DNA of 64,000 bases from Pseudomonadota bacterium (GCA_029558905.1 JAKQCX010000011.1:38570-102569), one strand, 5' to 3'; positions 42,031 to 51,435 are shown, counted from the first letter of the stretch. Made by a program: numbers and translations. Notes: generated by a model from the sequence alone, not told the origin.

Positions 42031-44193
42031 ATGGCGGCGCCAAGCCCGGACATCGTCCTTGCCTCCCTGCCTCCCTTGCCGGAGGCCATTTCCTACCTGG
42101 ACAAGGAAGACCTGGAGGCGTTTCGCCGGGCCTACTTCTTCGCCGCCCTGGCCCACACCGGCCAGTTTCGCCAAGGAGGCGCGCCCTATGTGACGCACCC
42201 CCTGGCCGTGGCCGAGATCCTGGCGGGCTGGCACCTGGAGGCGCAGACCCTCATCGCCGCCTTGCTGCATGACGTGGTGGAAGACACGGGCATCAGTTCC
42301 GAGACGATCGCCCAGGAGTTCGGCAAGGCGGTGGCCAATCTGGTGGACGGTGTCACCAAGCTGGAAAAAATCCGTTTCGAGACCAAGGCCCAGGCCCAGG
42401 CGGAGAACTTCCGCAAGATGCTGCTGGCCATGGCCCGGGATGTGCGCGTCATCCTCATCAAGCTGGCGGACAGGCTGCACAACATGCGCACCCTGAACGC
42501 CATGCGTGCGGAAAAGGCCCAGCGCATCGCCCAGGAGACCCTGGAAATCTACGCGCCCATCGCCAACCGCCTGGGTCTCAACCGTCTCTACCAGGAACTG
42601 GAGGACATCTCCTTCAAGTACCTGCACCCCAACCGCTACAAGGTGATCGAAAAGGCGGTGAAGGCTGCCCGCGGCAACCGCGTGGAGGTGGTGCAGAAGA
42701 TTCGTGCCAACATCCTGCAGAAGCTGGAGGAAGCCGGCATCGAAGCGCAGGTGGATGGGCGCGAGAAACACCTCTACAGCATCTACCGCAAGATGCACGC
42801 CAAACAGCTGCCCTTTTCCGAGGTGTACGACCTCTACGGCTTTCGCATCGTCGTGAACGGCATCCCCGACTGCTACCTCACCATGGGCGTGCTGCACGGC
42901 CTGTACAAACCCATCCCGGGCAAGTTCAAGGACTACATCGCCATTCCCAAGCCCAATGGCTACCAGTCCCTGCACACCACGCTTTTCGGCCCCTTCGACG
43001 CGCCCATGGAGATCCAGATCCGCACCCAGGAAATGCACCATGTGGCCGAGAACGGCGTGGCTTCCCACTGGCTGTACAAGACCGGCGAAGCGCCCCTGAG
43101 CGAGGTGCAGCGCCGTACCCACCAGTGGCTGCAGGGCCTGCTGGATCTGCAGGCCGACAGCCGGGACTCGGTGGAATTCCTGGAGCACATCAAGGTAGAC
43201 CTGTTCCCGGATGAGGTCTACGTGTTTACTCCCAAGGGCACCATCATCTCCCTGCCCCGAGGCGCCACGGCGGTGGATTTCGCCTACTCGGTACATACCG
43301 ATGTGGGCAACCACTGCGTGGGGGTGAAGATCAACGGCGATTTCATGCCCCTGTCCACCCCCCTGCGCAACGGTGACCGGGTGGAGATCCTCACCTCGGA
43401 ATCCGCGCGTCCCAATCCTGCCTGGACCCATTTTGCCTACACGGGCAAGGCCCGGGCCAACATCCGCAATGCCCTCAAGCACGTGCACCAAAGCGAGTCC
43501 ATCGCCCTGGGGCAGCGCCTGCTGGAACAGGCCCTCAAGGGGCTGGGCAGCGACTGCAGAGGCCTGGGGGAAGGGGCCTGGGAGCGCATGCAGAAGGAAA
43601 CCGGCCGCAGCCGCGAAGAGATCCTGGAGGAGATCGGTCTGGGCAAGATGCTGGCCTTCGTGGTGGCGCACCAGCTTCTGCTGCGCGACAACGATCCCGA
43701 CACGCCGGTGAAACCCGCCGGGCCCATGCTGATCCATGGTGCCGTGGGCGTGGCCATCAAACTGGGCAAATGCTGCCGCCCCATCCCCGGCGACCCCATC
43801 ATCGGCCAGATCAAAAAGGAAAAAGGCCTTATCATCCACACCCATGACTGCCCGCAGGTACGCCACTACCGAGAGGATCCGGACAAGTGGGTGGATGTGG
43901 CCTGGGCCCCGGGCCTGGACAAGCAGTTCGATGTCGGCATCAAGGTGGTGGTGGCCAACCAGCGGGGTGTGCTGGCCAAGGTGGCCGCCACCATTGCCAA
44001 TGAAGGCTCGGACATCGACAACGTACACATGGAAGACGAGGCAGGGGCGTACACCAACCTGTATTTCACGGTGAGCGTACAGAACCGCGTGCATCTGGCC
44101 CGGCTCATGCGTGACCTGCGTGGCCTGCACGAGGTGGTACGCATCCAGCGCCTGAAGGGCCGGGAAGACCGCGGTACCGCCGTGACCGCCTGA
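42031..44193 (+). CDS. spoT: Bifunctional (p)ppGpp synthetase/hydrolase
   Basis: 720 residues. The HD hydrolase (about 25-190) has YVTHPLAVAEIL and LLHDVVEDTG. The synthetase (about 225-345) has YDLYGFRIVVN and the KPNGYQSLHTT motif. A TGS domain (about 390-450, VYVFTPKGTIISLPRGATAV), a helical/zinc-finger part (KCCRPIPGD) and a C-terminal ACT domain (about 640-715, GVLAKVAATIANEGSDIDN) follow. It controls the stringent response. ATG 42031 follows rpoZ closely. Confidence 0.96.
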   Translation: MAAPSPDIVLASLPPLPEAISYLDKEDLEAFRRAYFFAALAHTGQFRQGGAPYVTHPLAVAEILAGWHLEAQTLIAALLHDVVEDTGISSETIAQEFGKAVANLVDGVTKLEKIRFETKAQAQAENFRKMLLAMARDVRVILIKLADRLHNMRTLNAMRAEKAQRIAQETLEIYAPIANRLGLNRLYQELEDISFKYLHPNRYKVIEKAVKAARGNRVEVVQKIRANILQKLEEAGIEAQVDGREKHLYSIYRKMHAKQLPFSEVYDLYGFRIVVNGIPDCYLTMGVLHGLYKPIPGKFKDYIAIPKPNGYQSLHTTLFGPFDAPMEIQIRTQEMHHVAENGVASHWLYKTGEAPLSEVQRRTHQWLQGLLDLQADSRDSVEFLEHIKVDLFPDEVYVFTPKGTIISLPRGATAVDFAYSVHTDVGNHCVGVKINGDFMPLSTPLRNGDRVEILTSESARPNPAWTHFAYTGKARANIRNALKHVHQSESIALGQRLLEQALKGLGSDCRGLGEGAWERMQKETGRSREEILEEIGLGKMLAFVVAHQLLLRDNDPDTPVKPAGPMLIHGAVGVAIKLGKCCRPIPGDPIIGQIKKEKGLIIHTHDCPQVRHYREDPDKWVDVAWAPGLDKQFDVGIKVVVANQRGVLAKVAATIANEGSDIDNVHMEDEAGAYTNLYFTVSVQNRVHLARLMRDLRGLHEVVRIQRLKGREDRGTAVTA

Positions 44194-44278
44194 AGCACCG
44201 TATTTTCCCGTGCGCCGCCGCGGCGGACCGCCCCCGAACCAACCTTCCCAGCTGACCACCTTGATCGCCAACCTCACC

Positions 44279-44581
44279 ATGAACGAGTCACAAAACGCCC
44301 CAACACCGAGCACCCCGCCGCAACAGCGCCTGAAGGAGCTGCAGGCCATTCCAGACAACATGAAAACCGAGGCCCAGTGGGACGAACTCATCGAGCTGGA
44401 AATCGCCATGGCCCAAGGTGGACAGGTGATCCGTACCGGCCAGAAGGGGGCGCAACACCCCGGCCAGGGCGGCAAGCACGCCAAGGCGCACGGGGGTGGG
44501 GGTGGAGGCGGGAGCCAGGTGCGCAAACCCGCGCGCAAATTCCATCGCAAGCCACCCAAACAGGCGCCGCCCGGCGTCTGA
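44279..44581 (+). CDS. Small Gly/Lys/His-rich hypothetical protein
   Basis: 100 residues from ATG 44279; no family recognised. The N-terminal half is acidic and helical (QQRLKELQAIPDNMKTEAQW then DELIELEIAMA); the C-terminal half is basic with GGGGGGG and KPARKFHRKPPKQ, a nucleic-acid-binding type tail. It follows spoT by 85 bases on the same strand and is convergent with the SAT/APS-kinase gene. Its third-position GC agrees with real coding sequence, but I cannot confirm it. Confidence 0.5.
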   Translation: MNESQNAPTPSTPPQQRLKELQAIPDNMKTEAQWDELIELEIAMAQGGQVIRTGQKGAQHPGQGGKHAKAHGGGGGGGSQVRKPARKFHRKPPKQAPPGV

Positions 44582-44630
44582 GGGCACCCGCTACCGGGAT
44601 ATTCTTGTCCCCGGCCCCGCCCGAGCCTCC

Positions 44631-46325
44631 TCAGCGCAGATAGCCTTCGTGCTCCAACTTGAGCACGATGCGGGCCACCGCCTCCTCCACGCTGAAACGG
44701 GCCGTGTCGATTTCCAGTTCCGGGCTCTCCGGCACTTCATACGGGTCCGACACGCCCGTGAACTCGGGGATCAGGCCGGCCCGGGCCTTGGCATACAGCC
44801 CCTTGCGATCACGGCTCTCGCACACCTCCACCGAGGTAGAGACATGTACCTCGATGAATCCGCCCCAGGGCTCGATCGCGCCCCGCACATCCCTCCGGGT
44901 CTGGCGGTAGGGGGCGATGGGGGCGCAGATGGCGATGCCGCCGTGCTTGGTGATCTCGCTGGCCACATAGCCGATGCGGCGGATGTTGATGTCCCGGTGG
45001 GCCTTGGAAAAGCCCAGCTCGCTGGACAGGTTGCGGCGCACGATGTCACCGTCCAGCAAGGTCACCCGCCGGTCCCCCATTTCCATGAGCTGTACCGTGA
45101 GTGCACGGGCGATGGTGGACTTGCCGGCTCCGGACAGCCCGGTGAAGAACACGGTGAAGCCCTGCCGGCTGCGTGGTGGATAGGCCCGGCCCAGTTCCGC
45201 CAGCACCTCCGGATAGGAATACCACTCTGGTATCCGGGTACCCTGCATCATGCGCCGGCGCAGTTCTGCGGCATTCATGCGCAGCACGCGGCTGTCCTCC
45301 GGCACTTCCTCCTCGGTCATGAACTCGTCCCGCTCCTCCACGTACACCAGGCGCGGAAAGGGCACCAGCTCCACACCCAGATGCTCGCGCGCCCACGCCA
45401 GCGTGGTGGTATCGGGCCCGGCCAGGTCCTGACCGCGGCGCCGTTCGCCGCCATCCATTCCCTCCCCCCCCACGACCAGATGGGTGCAGCCGTGGTTACG
45501 GGCGATGAGGGCCTTGTGCAGCACCTCGCGCTGTCCGCCGGGCAACTCCATGAGCGGGCTGACGGACAGCAGGGTGGTAGGGCCTGGGAAACGGGGCTGC
45601 AGGGCCTGGCAGGCGCGTATGCGGCTGAAGTGGTCGGCATCGTGCACCGGGTCCGAGCCCCCCGCCACCTGGATCAGCAGGTTGGCCTCGCGCTGTACCG
45701 CAGAGCGCAGGAAAAACTCGAAATGCATGCGATGCATGGGCTGGCTGGGCATCACCCCCAGCACCCGGCGCCAGCCCCGCTTGGCGAACTGGGCCCGGGT
45801 CTCCGCCGGGGTCAGGCGCAAAGGTAGAAAGTCATGCCGTGGCGGCAGGGCCACCCCCTCCACCCGTCCCGCCACGTAATATTGCCCGGCCAGGGCCAGG
45901 GGCTCGGACAGGGGCAGGGCGGCATCCCGGGCCCGCTGCATCTCGTCTTGCGGGTCCGCCGGCCAAACCTCGCTGACGTGCAGCACGGCCGGCATGAAAC
46001 CTTCGGCATCGCGCAGGGCCGCCCCGATCCCCGGCCGCAGGTCCCTGGCCAGCTTTTCGGGTACCGCCAGCAGGACCGGCCGTGGCCAGAAGCGGCCATC
46101 CGCCAAGCGCATGCGCGTCAGCACACTATCCAGGTCGGCCTTGCCGAGAAAGCCGGTGAGGGGGGCCAGGGCACCGGTGAGGAGCAACTCCAGCTCGCAC
46201 AACTGGCGCCAGTCCAGGTCGATCGAGGGGAGGTCCATGGCCTCCTTCTTCAGGGACTCGGTCCGGTAGGCATCACACAGCAGCAAGGGCAGTTCGCCTC
46301 CGTGGGGGGGGATCAGGTTTTCCAT
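44631..46325 (-). CDS. Sulfate adenylyltransferase/adenylylsulfate kinase fusion, SAT motifs degenerate
   Basis: 564 residues. Residues 1-385 are an ATP sulfurylase fold; 388-564 are APS kinase with an intact P-loop GLSGAGKSTIARAL and LLDGDIVRRNLSSELGFS. In the sulfurylase half the QTRN part of QTRNPxHRxH reads M-P-S-Q (192-195), followed by PMHRMH, and the GRDHAGPG loop reads GGEGMDGG. The His pair is kept but the sulfate/ATP Gln, Arg and Asn are not. The kinase should work; the sulfurylase is doubtful. It lies 12 bases after a DHH phosphoesterase. Confidence 0.92.
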   Translation of the reverse strand: MENLIPPHGGELPLLLCDAYRTESLKKEAMDLPSIDLDWRQLCELELLLTGALAPLTGFLGKADLDSVLTRMRLADGRFWPRPVLLAVPEKLARDLRPGIGAALRDAEGFMPAVLHVSEVWPADPQDEMQRARDAALPLSEPLALAGQYYVAGRVEGVALPPRHDFLPLRLTPAETRAQFAKRGWRRVLGVMPSQPMHRMHFEFFLRSAVQREANLLIQVAGGSDPVHDADHFSRIRACQALQPRFPGPTTLLSVSPLMELPGGQREVLHKALIARNHGCTHLVVGGEGMDGGERRRGQDLAGPDTTTLAWAREHLGVELVPFPRLVYVEERDEFMTEEEVPEDSRVLRMNAAELRRRMMQGTRIPEWYSYPEVLAELGRAYPPRSRQGFTVFFTGLSGAGKSTIARALTVQLMEMGDRRVTLLDGDIVRRNLSSELGFSKAHRDINIRRIGYVASEITKHGGIAICAPIAPYRQTRRDVRGAIEPWGGFIEVHVSTSVEVCESRDRKGLYAKARAGLIPEFTGVSDPYEVPESPELEIDTARFSVEEAVARIVLKLEHEGYLR

Positions 46326-46337
46326 GGGGGTTGCGGT

Positions 46338-47309
46338 TCAGGCAGGTTGGGGATAGGTCTCGAAGAAGGCCGCCACGAAATCCGGAATGCGGGCCTCGGG
46401 CAGGATATTGATGCCGGCCGCGGCCTTGCGCCCCCCTCCGGTCGTGAAACGCCTGCACAGCTCGTCCGCGCGTGCGCGATCGTTCAGGGGCGCGCGCACG
46501 CTCACCACATAGTGTCCCTTGGGGGATAGGCTCAACAGGGCATGGGCCCGCTGGGGATGGGCGATGGCAAGCTCGTTGGCATAGACGCCGCTGGCCCGTC
46601 GGGCCCAGGGCGCGTCGGGCAGCAGGAAGATCGCGCCGGAAGGCCGGATCTCGCTGGCGGTCACCGCCCGGGCCTGCGCCATGTCGGCGGCATAGCCCGC
46701 CCGCAGGATGCGGAATTCGCGGGCCTCGCGCATGAAGGCAAAGGGGTCCGGATAGGGGCTCAGGCTGCGGTAGAGGTCGGCGGGATGGAAATGCAGGTCC
46801 TCCAGGCTGTCGCCGTAGCCGTTGTAGTTGAGGCATTCCCCCAGCTCGCGCAGGGCCTGCAGGGCCTCGTCCGACAGGCCCAGGGGCTCCGCCGCCCTGC
46901 GGGCGGTGGCATGCAGATTGTCGCCGAAGGCCGCCGCCACGGCCCAGGCCCGGTAGCGCCCGCCGATCTCCCCATCCACCAGCAGGCTGGTGCAGACCTC
47001 CGCCGCGGTATCGATGGTGGCGTGGAAATTGGGGTGCCGCGGCAACTCGCCCGGATCGTGGTGATCGAACCAGCGCACCTGCACGCCACGCTGCAAGAGA
47101 ACCGTCAGGGCGGCGGCGTTCTTTTCCACGGCAATGTCCAGGGCGGTGATGTGGTCCCCGGCCTGGGCATCGATGCGTTTGAGCAGGGCGATATCCCGCT
47201 TCACGCCGGTGACCAGCACCGTCTCACGGGGTTCAGCCAGGCGCAACTGGTGCAGGGCACACAGCCCGTCGGCATCGCCGTTGAAGGCATCGTAATACGT
47301 CACGCGCAA
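46338..47309 (-). CDS. DHH-family phosphoesterase
   Basis: 323 residues. The metal motifs are GDADGLCA near the start and WFDHHDPGE (the DHH); DHHA1 at the C-terminus has FTTGGGRKAAAGIN. NrnA-type members cleave 3'-phosphoadenosine-5'-phosphate (pAp) and short RNAs. Since the next gene encodes an APS kinase, which feeds a pathway releasing pAp, a role in clearing pAp is plausible but inferred. Confidence 0.85.
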   Translation of the reverse strand: MRVTYYDAFNGDADGLCALHQLRLAEPRETVLVTGVKRDIALLKRIDAQAGDHITALDIAVEKNAAALTVLLQRGVQVRWFDHHDPGELPRHPNFHATIDTAAEVCTSLLVDGEIGGRYRAWAVAAAFGDNLHATARRAAEPLGLSDEALQALRELGECLNYNGYGDSLEDLHFHPADLYRSLSPYPDPFAFMREAREFRILRAGYAADMAQARAVTASEIRPSGAIFLLPDAPWARRASGVYANELAIAHPQRAHALLSLSPKGHYVVSVRAPLNDRARADELCRRFTTGGGRKAAAGINILPEARIPDFVAAFFETYPQPA

Positions 47310-47379
47310 GCCGCTCCCTGCCGTCTTATAAACAATCCCGCCCCCTGCACGATGTACCCGCCCCTTGCCACCATGCCTT

Positions 47380-48843
47380 TCACAGCACCTGGGCCGCGTA
47401 ATCCGCCAGACGCGAGCGTTCGCCCCGGGCCAGGGTCACATGCCCGTTGTGGGTCCAGCCCTTGAAGCGGTCCACCACGTAGGTAAGACCCGAGGAGCCT
47501 TCTGTCAGATAGGGGGTATCGATCTGGGCGATGTTGCCCAGGCACACCACCTTGGTACCGGGTCCGGCCCGGGTGATCAGGGTCTTCATCTGCTTGGAGG
47601 TGAGGTTCTGGGCCTCGTCAATGATGAGGAACTTGCTGATGAAGGTGCGGCCGCGCATGAAATTGAGCGACTTCACCTTGATGCGCGCGCGGATCAGATC
47701 CTGGGTGGCCGCCCGGCCCCATTCCCCCGCCTCGTCGTCGGTCTTGTTGAGCACATCCAGGTTGTCCTCCAGCGCGCCCATCCAGGGTGTCATCTTCTCT
47801 TCCTCCGTGCCCGGTAGGAAGCCGATGTCCTCGCCCACGGGCACCGTCACCCGGGTCATGATGATCTCGCTGTAGCGCTTCTGCTCCAGGATCTGGGTCA
47901 GACCCGCCGCCAGGGTGAGCAGGGTTTTGCCGGTACCCGCCTGGCCCAGGAGGGTGACGAAGTCGATGTCCGGATCCATGAGGGCGTTGAGCGCGAAGTT
48001 CTGCTCCCGGTTGCGGGCGGTGATGCCCCAGACCGCGTTCTTGAGATGGGAATAATCCCGCGTGGTGACCAGGGTGGCGGTGTGGCCCTCCACGGCGGTG
48101 ACCATGGCCTGAAAGGGATTGGGGCCTTCCTGCCAGACGAACTGGTTCACCAGCATATTGGCGCACAGGGGGCCGGTGACACGGTAATGCGAACGTCCAT
48201 CCTGCTGCCAGGACTCCATGCCCTTGGCGTGTTTGTCCCAGAAGTCCGCCGGCAGCTCCAGCACGCCGGAGTAGAGCAGGTCCGTGTCTTCCAGCACCTT
48301 GTCGTTGAAATAGTCCTCGGCCGGAAAGCCGAGCGCGCGGGCCTTGATGCGCATGTTGATGTCCTTGGACACCAGCACCACCTGGCGGCCCGGATGCCGA
48401 CGCTGCAAATGGGCCACCACGCGCAGGATATGGTTGTCGCCGGAGCAGTAGGGCAGATCGGGCAGCAGCCCCTTTTCCACATGATCCGTCTGCAGGAACA
48501 GGCGTCCCGTGGCGGCCTTGTGGCTGTGCGGGGCCAGTTCCGCGCCGGCGGGGATGTCGCCTTCCACCGGACTGATGATCTCCTCCAGGGAACGGCTCAC
48601 CTGGCGGGCATTGCGTGCCACCTCGGAGGTGCCCTTCTTGTTGTGATCCAGCTCCTCCAGCGTCACCATGGGCAGGTAGATGTCGTGCTCCTGGAAGCGG
48701 AACAGGGCCGTGGGATCGTGTAGCAGGACATTGGTATCCAGCACGAACAGCTTGCTTCGCGGACCGGCCGACCGGGCCCTGGGTCTGGCATGGCCCTTGG
48801 CCTGCGTCACGGATCTGGGTTTGTCTGCGGCCCGGGTCGGCAT
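47380..48843 (-). CDS. PIN-PhoH family ATPase
   Basis: 487 residues from ATG 48843; longer starts up to 48969 are open. The N-terminal PIN-like nuclease domain (about 25-170) has LFVLDTNVLLHDP and LVSKDINMRIKARALG, with acidic residues in place. The PhoH helicase domain (about 250-480) has Walker A GQAGTGKTLL and Walker B FLIIDEAQN. Such PhoH2 fusions unwind and cut RNA. Sits upstream of the DHH and SAT/APS-kinase genes on one strand. Confidence 0.93.
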   Translation of the reverse strand: MPTRAADKPRSVTQAKGHARPRARSAGPRSKLFVLDTNVLLHDPTALFRFQEHDIYLPMVTLEELDHNKKGTSEVARNARQVSRSLEEIISPVEGDIPAGAELAPHSHKAATGRLFLQTDHVEKGLLPDLPYCSGDNHILRVVAHLQRRHPGRQVVLVSKDINMRIKARALGFPAEDYFNDKVLEDTDLLYSGVLELPADFWDKHAKGMESWQQDGRSHYRVTGPLCANMLVNQFVWQEGPNPFQAMVTAVEGHTATLVTTRDYSHLKNAVWGITARNREQNFALNALMDPDIDFVTLLGQAGTGKTLLTLAAGLTQILEQKRYSEIIMTRVTVPVGEDIGFLPGTEEEKMTPWMGALEDNLDVLNKTDDEAGEWGRAATQDLIRARIKVKSLNFMRGRTFISKFLIIDEAQNLTSKQMKTLITRAGPGTKVVCLGNIAQIDTPYLTEGSSGLTYVVDRFKGWTHNGHVTLARGERSRLADYAAQVL

Positions 48844-49108
48844 CGGTATCACCGTTGGAGGGAAATCAGAAGGAGGGGGCTCGGGACCTGTAAGCGCGAA
48901 TGGCGCGCGCGGCCCGCAGGTCGGGCCGGTGAAGATGACGCTGGAACCCGGCGCGGGATGAAGGTCCATGCCTGGAAAGGCCCTGAATGGGTTGGGTTGC
49001 GGACATTATCCGTGAGGCCGGACGACAGCGGCAACCCGGACCCCGCGACATGTCGCCCGGCTGCCTCCCGCGTGGTGGGCATCACCCGCCGCGACGGGAT
49101 GATCCCCA

Positions 49109-50131
49109 TCAATCCTGGCTGCCCCGCGGGGCCGTGGACGATCCCGCCTGGATACGCGCCAAACCGCGGCACGCAAACAGGAACACCCAGGTGACAAGCA
49201 CGAAGGGCAGGGTCAGGGCCGGCATGCCCAGGGGCTCCAGGGCGGCGGCGCAGGCGGCCGCCACGAAGGGAGCGACGGCAGCGGCCAGCAGGGCGTAGAC
49301 CGCGACAGCCCGGCCCGGCACGAGAAACACACTGGTCAGCGCGATGGCCGCCAGCACACTGTTGAAACCAAAGGCGCCGGCACGGATGGCGGGCTCGGCA
49401 GCCCCCATGAGCCAAGCCACAAGCAGCCCGACCAGGGACCCCAGCAGCGCCGCCAGGCAGGCCCGGCGCGAGGCGACGAGCAGACCCAGGACAAACACCA
49501 CACCGCTGAACACACTGTCCTGGAAGAACACCTGGGCAATGCCGGTGAACAGGCCTTCCCCCACCGCGGCCATCGTCACCACCCCCTCCACGCTGGCCTG
49601 GGCGGGCAGACCCGCCGTGGGCAGCCCGCCGGTGGTCTCCAGTCGGCCGAAGCGCGCAGCCGCCAGAAAGAAAACCAGGGAAGTGAAGACGAAGGGGGCG
49701 GTCAAGGCCGGCAGCTTCCAGACCGAGAAGGCGGCCTGCATGGCCGCCATCATCAGCGTGGAACAGACCGCGGCCAGCAGCACGCAGCCCCAGGTCAACG
49801 CGCCGGGCTCGAGAAAATACAACAGGGCGATGCCCGTCAGGCCGCCGTTGAAGCCGAACATGCCTGCACGCACCGAGTCTCGCCCCGCGCCCATGGCCAT
49901 GGCGGCGAGTGTGGCGCTTGCTGCGCCCACCAGGGCCGCGGCGGCATACAGCAGGGAGTTGACAGCCAAGCCGACGAGGAAGAGCAGACCGGTATAGCTG
50001 TTGTTCTGGAACATCACCTGACCCAGGCCGCGCAATACGGTGTCGAGCAGGACCGGGAGGTGATGCAGGGGATTGCGGGATGGCTTGTCGCCCGGGATTT
50101 CGAGACCCGATGCTGAAAAACGTAGCGTCAT
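49109..50131 (-). CDS. Urea transporter
   Basis: 340 residues with two homologous halves and about ten membrane helices. The paired motifs QVMFQNNSYTGLLFLVGL and QVFFQDSVFSGVVFVLGL, and FGFNGGLTGIAL and FGFNSVLAAIAL, are the urea-channel (UT-B/dvUT) signature. It lets urea pass the inner membrane. With the nickel-uptake operon it points to urease elsewhere in the genome. Confidence 0.93.
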   Translation of the reverse strand: MTLRFSASGLEIPGDKPSRNPLHHLPVLLDTVLRGLGQVMFQNNSYTGLLFLVGLAVNSLLYAAAALVGAASATLAAMAMGAGRDSVRAGMFGFNGGLTGIALLYFLEPGALTWGCVLLAAVCSTLMMAAMQAAFSVWKLPALTAPFVFTSLVFFLAAARFGRLETTGGLPTAGLPAQASVEGVVTMAAVGEGLFTGIAQVFFQDSVFSGVVFVLGLLVASRRACLAALLGSLVGLLVAWLMGAAEPAIRAGAFGFNSVLAAIALTSVFLVPGRAVAVYALLAAAVAPFVAAACAAALEPLGMPALTLPFVLVTWVFLFACRGLARIQAGSSTAPRGSQD

Positions 50132-50453
50132 GCGGACTCCTCAACGGCAAGCGCGGCGGACCCACATTTTGCACGCGCATCTCTACTCCTGGCCGGTCAA
50201 TCGCGATCCATGCGTGGCCGCCATTCCAGCGCCCGTCAGGGGAGGCCAGCGCGGTTCGTCACCCCGAGCCAACGTTCGGGGGACCCGCGTCCCGTCTTCT
50301 GGCGAATCGGGCCCTGGGCAGTTCAAGCGCGCGCGGGAGTTCCTTCGGGGTGTGCCTGCGGCTCCCCGTCCGCACGCGAAGCCGTGCAAGGCGCGCTGAT
50401 CCGGCAATGCAGGCCAAGGCGAAGAAGCCCGGCAGGATGCTCCCCACCGCGCA
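50132..50453. other. Non-coding stretch upstream of the urea transporter gene
   Basis: 322 bases with no supported gene. It should hold the urea-transporter promoter (minus strand). A short hairpin CCCCGA-N8-TCGGGG (50262-50281) has no T-run. I see nothing else. Confidence 0.4.
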
Positions 50454-50894
50454 TCAGAAGACCCCGTGCCCGATCCGCTCCCATGCTTCGTGGAACGGGC
50501 CCTGCTCATAGTCGCCGGGTTGCAGCCAGTACGACACGCGCCCATCCTCCTCGCCGCGGTGGGCGCGCTCGCGCACTTCCGACGGCAGGAGAACGAAGGC
50601 CGCAGGCGTAGGCGTGGCGACCTTGTTCACGATCACCCAGAAGTCGCCCATGATCTTGTCCGGCGAACCCCCGAGGGGAACCGGGTTGCGCTTGCTCAGG
50701 GCCTTGACCTGTACCCCGACGAAGCGCGAGGCGTCGCGGCTGTAGGCGATGATGTCCACACCCCGGGCATTGCGCGCCGTTGGCATGACGTTCCACCCGA
50801 GGAGGGAAAGCCGATAGCAGCAGTAATACAGCCCGACATTGCCGGTAAGCTGCGGGTGCAGTGGCCCGGTTCCGTCGTTGGACAGGCTCGCCAT
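50454..50894 (-). CDS. PD-(D/E)XK nuclease-like protein
   Basis: 146 residues; no named family. NARGVDIIAYSRDAS then FVGVQVKAL matches the core beta strands of the PD-(D/E)XK fold, Asp47 and Gln62-Val-Lys64 being the catalytic positions (Gln replaces Glu/Asp). The N-terminus GNVGLYYCCYRLSLLGWNV lacks the usual helix Glu. Such small proteins occur as group-I-intron endonucleases, Holliday-junction-like enzymes or orphan defence nucleases. It lies 4 bases after a small gene on the same strand. Confidence 0.62.
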   Translation of the reverse strand: MASLSNDGTGPLHPQLTGNVGLYYCCYRLSLLGWNVMPTARNARGVDIIAYSRDASRFVGVQVKALSKRNPVPLGGSPDKIMGDFWVIVNKVATPTPAAFVLLPSEVRERAHRGEEDGRVSYWLQPGDYEQGPFHEAWERIGHGVF

Positions 50895-50898
50895 AACC

Positions 50899-51132
50899 TC
50901 AGCCCCGCCCTATGTCCGTAGCCATGACGAAGCCGTCGCTGGTGTGGACGCGCTTCCCGACCGCCAGCCCGTTGCTTCTCAACGGGGTGGCGCGCAGATA
51001 CTCCGGGCGATACTCGCGCGTGCGCACCCAGCCTGCCGCCGGGGCGTCTCTGGGCGGGTGGCTCTCGATCTCGATCACCTCGCCGTTCCGGTACTCGATC
51101 ACAGAACCATCCTCGAAGCTCGCACGCAACAT
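50899..51132 (-). CDS. Small hypothetical protein upstream of the PD-(D/E)XK gene
   Basis: 77 residues from ATG 51132 (longer frame open to 51231, but it runs through a terminator). Sequence MLRASFEDGSVIEYRNGEVI with IEIESHPPRD and a C-terminal VHTSDGFVMATDI looks like a small beta-rich protein. I recognise no family. It is probably co-transcribed with the nuclease-like gene and may be its partner. Confidence 0.55.
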   Translation of the reverse strand: MLRASFEDGSVIEYRNGEVIEIESHPPRDAPAAGWVRTREYRPEYLRATPLRSNGLAVGKRVHTSDGFVMATDIGRG

Positions 51133-51165
51133 GGTTTTCTCTCGAAGGCATCGACGCCCCAGAGC

Positions 51166-51186
51166 AAAAAACCGCCCTCGGGCGGC
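51166..51186 (-). terminator. Rho-independent terminator after tRNA-Ser
   Basis: Minus strand CCGCC-CGAG-GGCGG followed by TTTTTT (51166-51171), about 120 bases past the tRNA 3' end and just ahead of the small gene. Confidence 0.85.
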
Positions 51187-51302
51187 TTTCATCATCGTCT
51201 CACAGGGCCTTACCCCATCGCATCCCATCACTTCGGGAAGGGCGGGCTTTTAGGCGGGTTTGCCATCAAAACCCTGCGGGAAGGACAGAAATATTGGCAA
51301 AA

Positions 51303-51394
<92 letters not shown>

Positions 51395-51406
51395 GTGAGC
51401 GGCGGG

Positions 51407-51435
51407 AGGATACACGCCACACCCCCGTCAGGCAA
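51407..51435 (-). promoter_or_regulatory. Sigma-70-type promoter of tRNA-Ser
   Basis: On the minus strand TTGCCT (51430-51435) and TATCCT (51407-51412) are 17 bases apart; transcription would start about 51400, 6 bases before the tRNA, with a GC-rich CCCGCCGC discriminator as in stringently controlled stable-RNA promoters. Confidence 0.75.
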
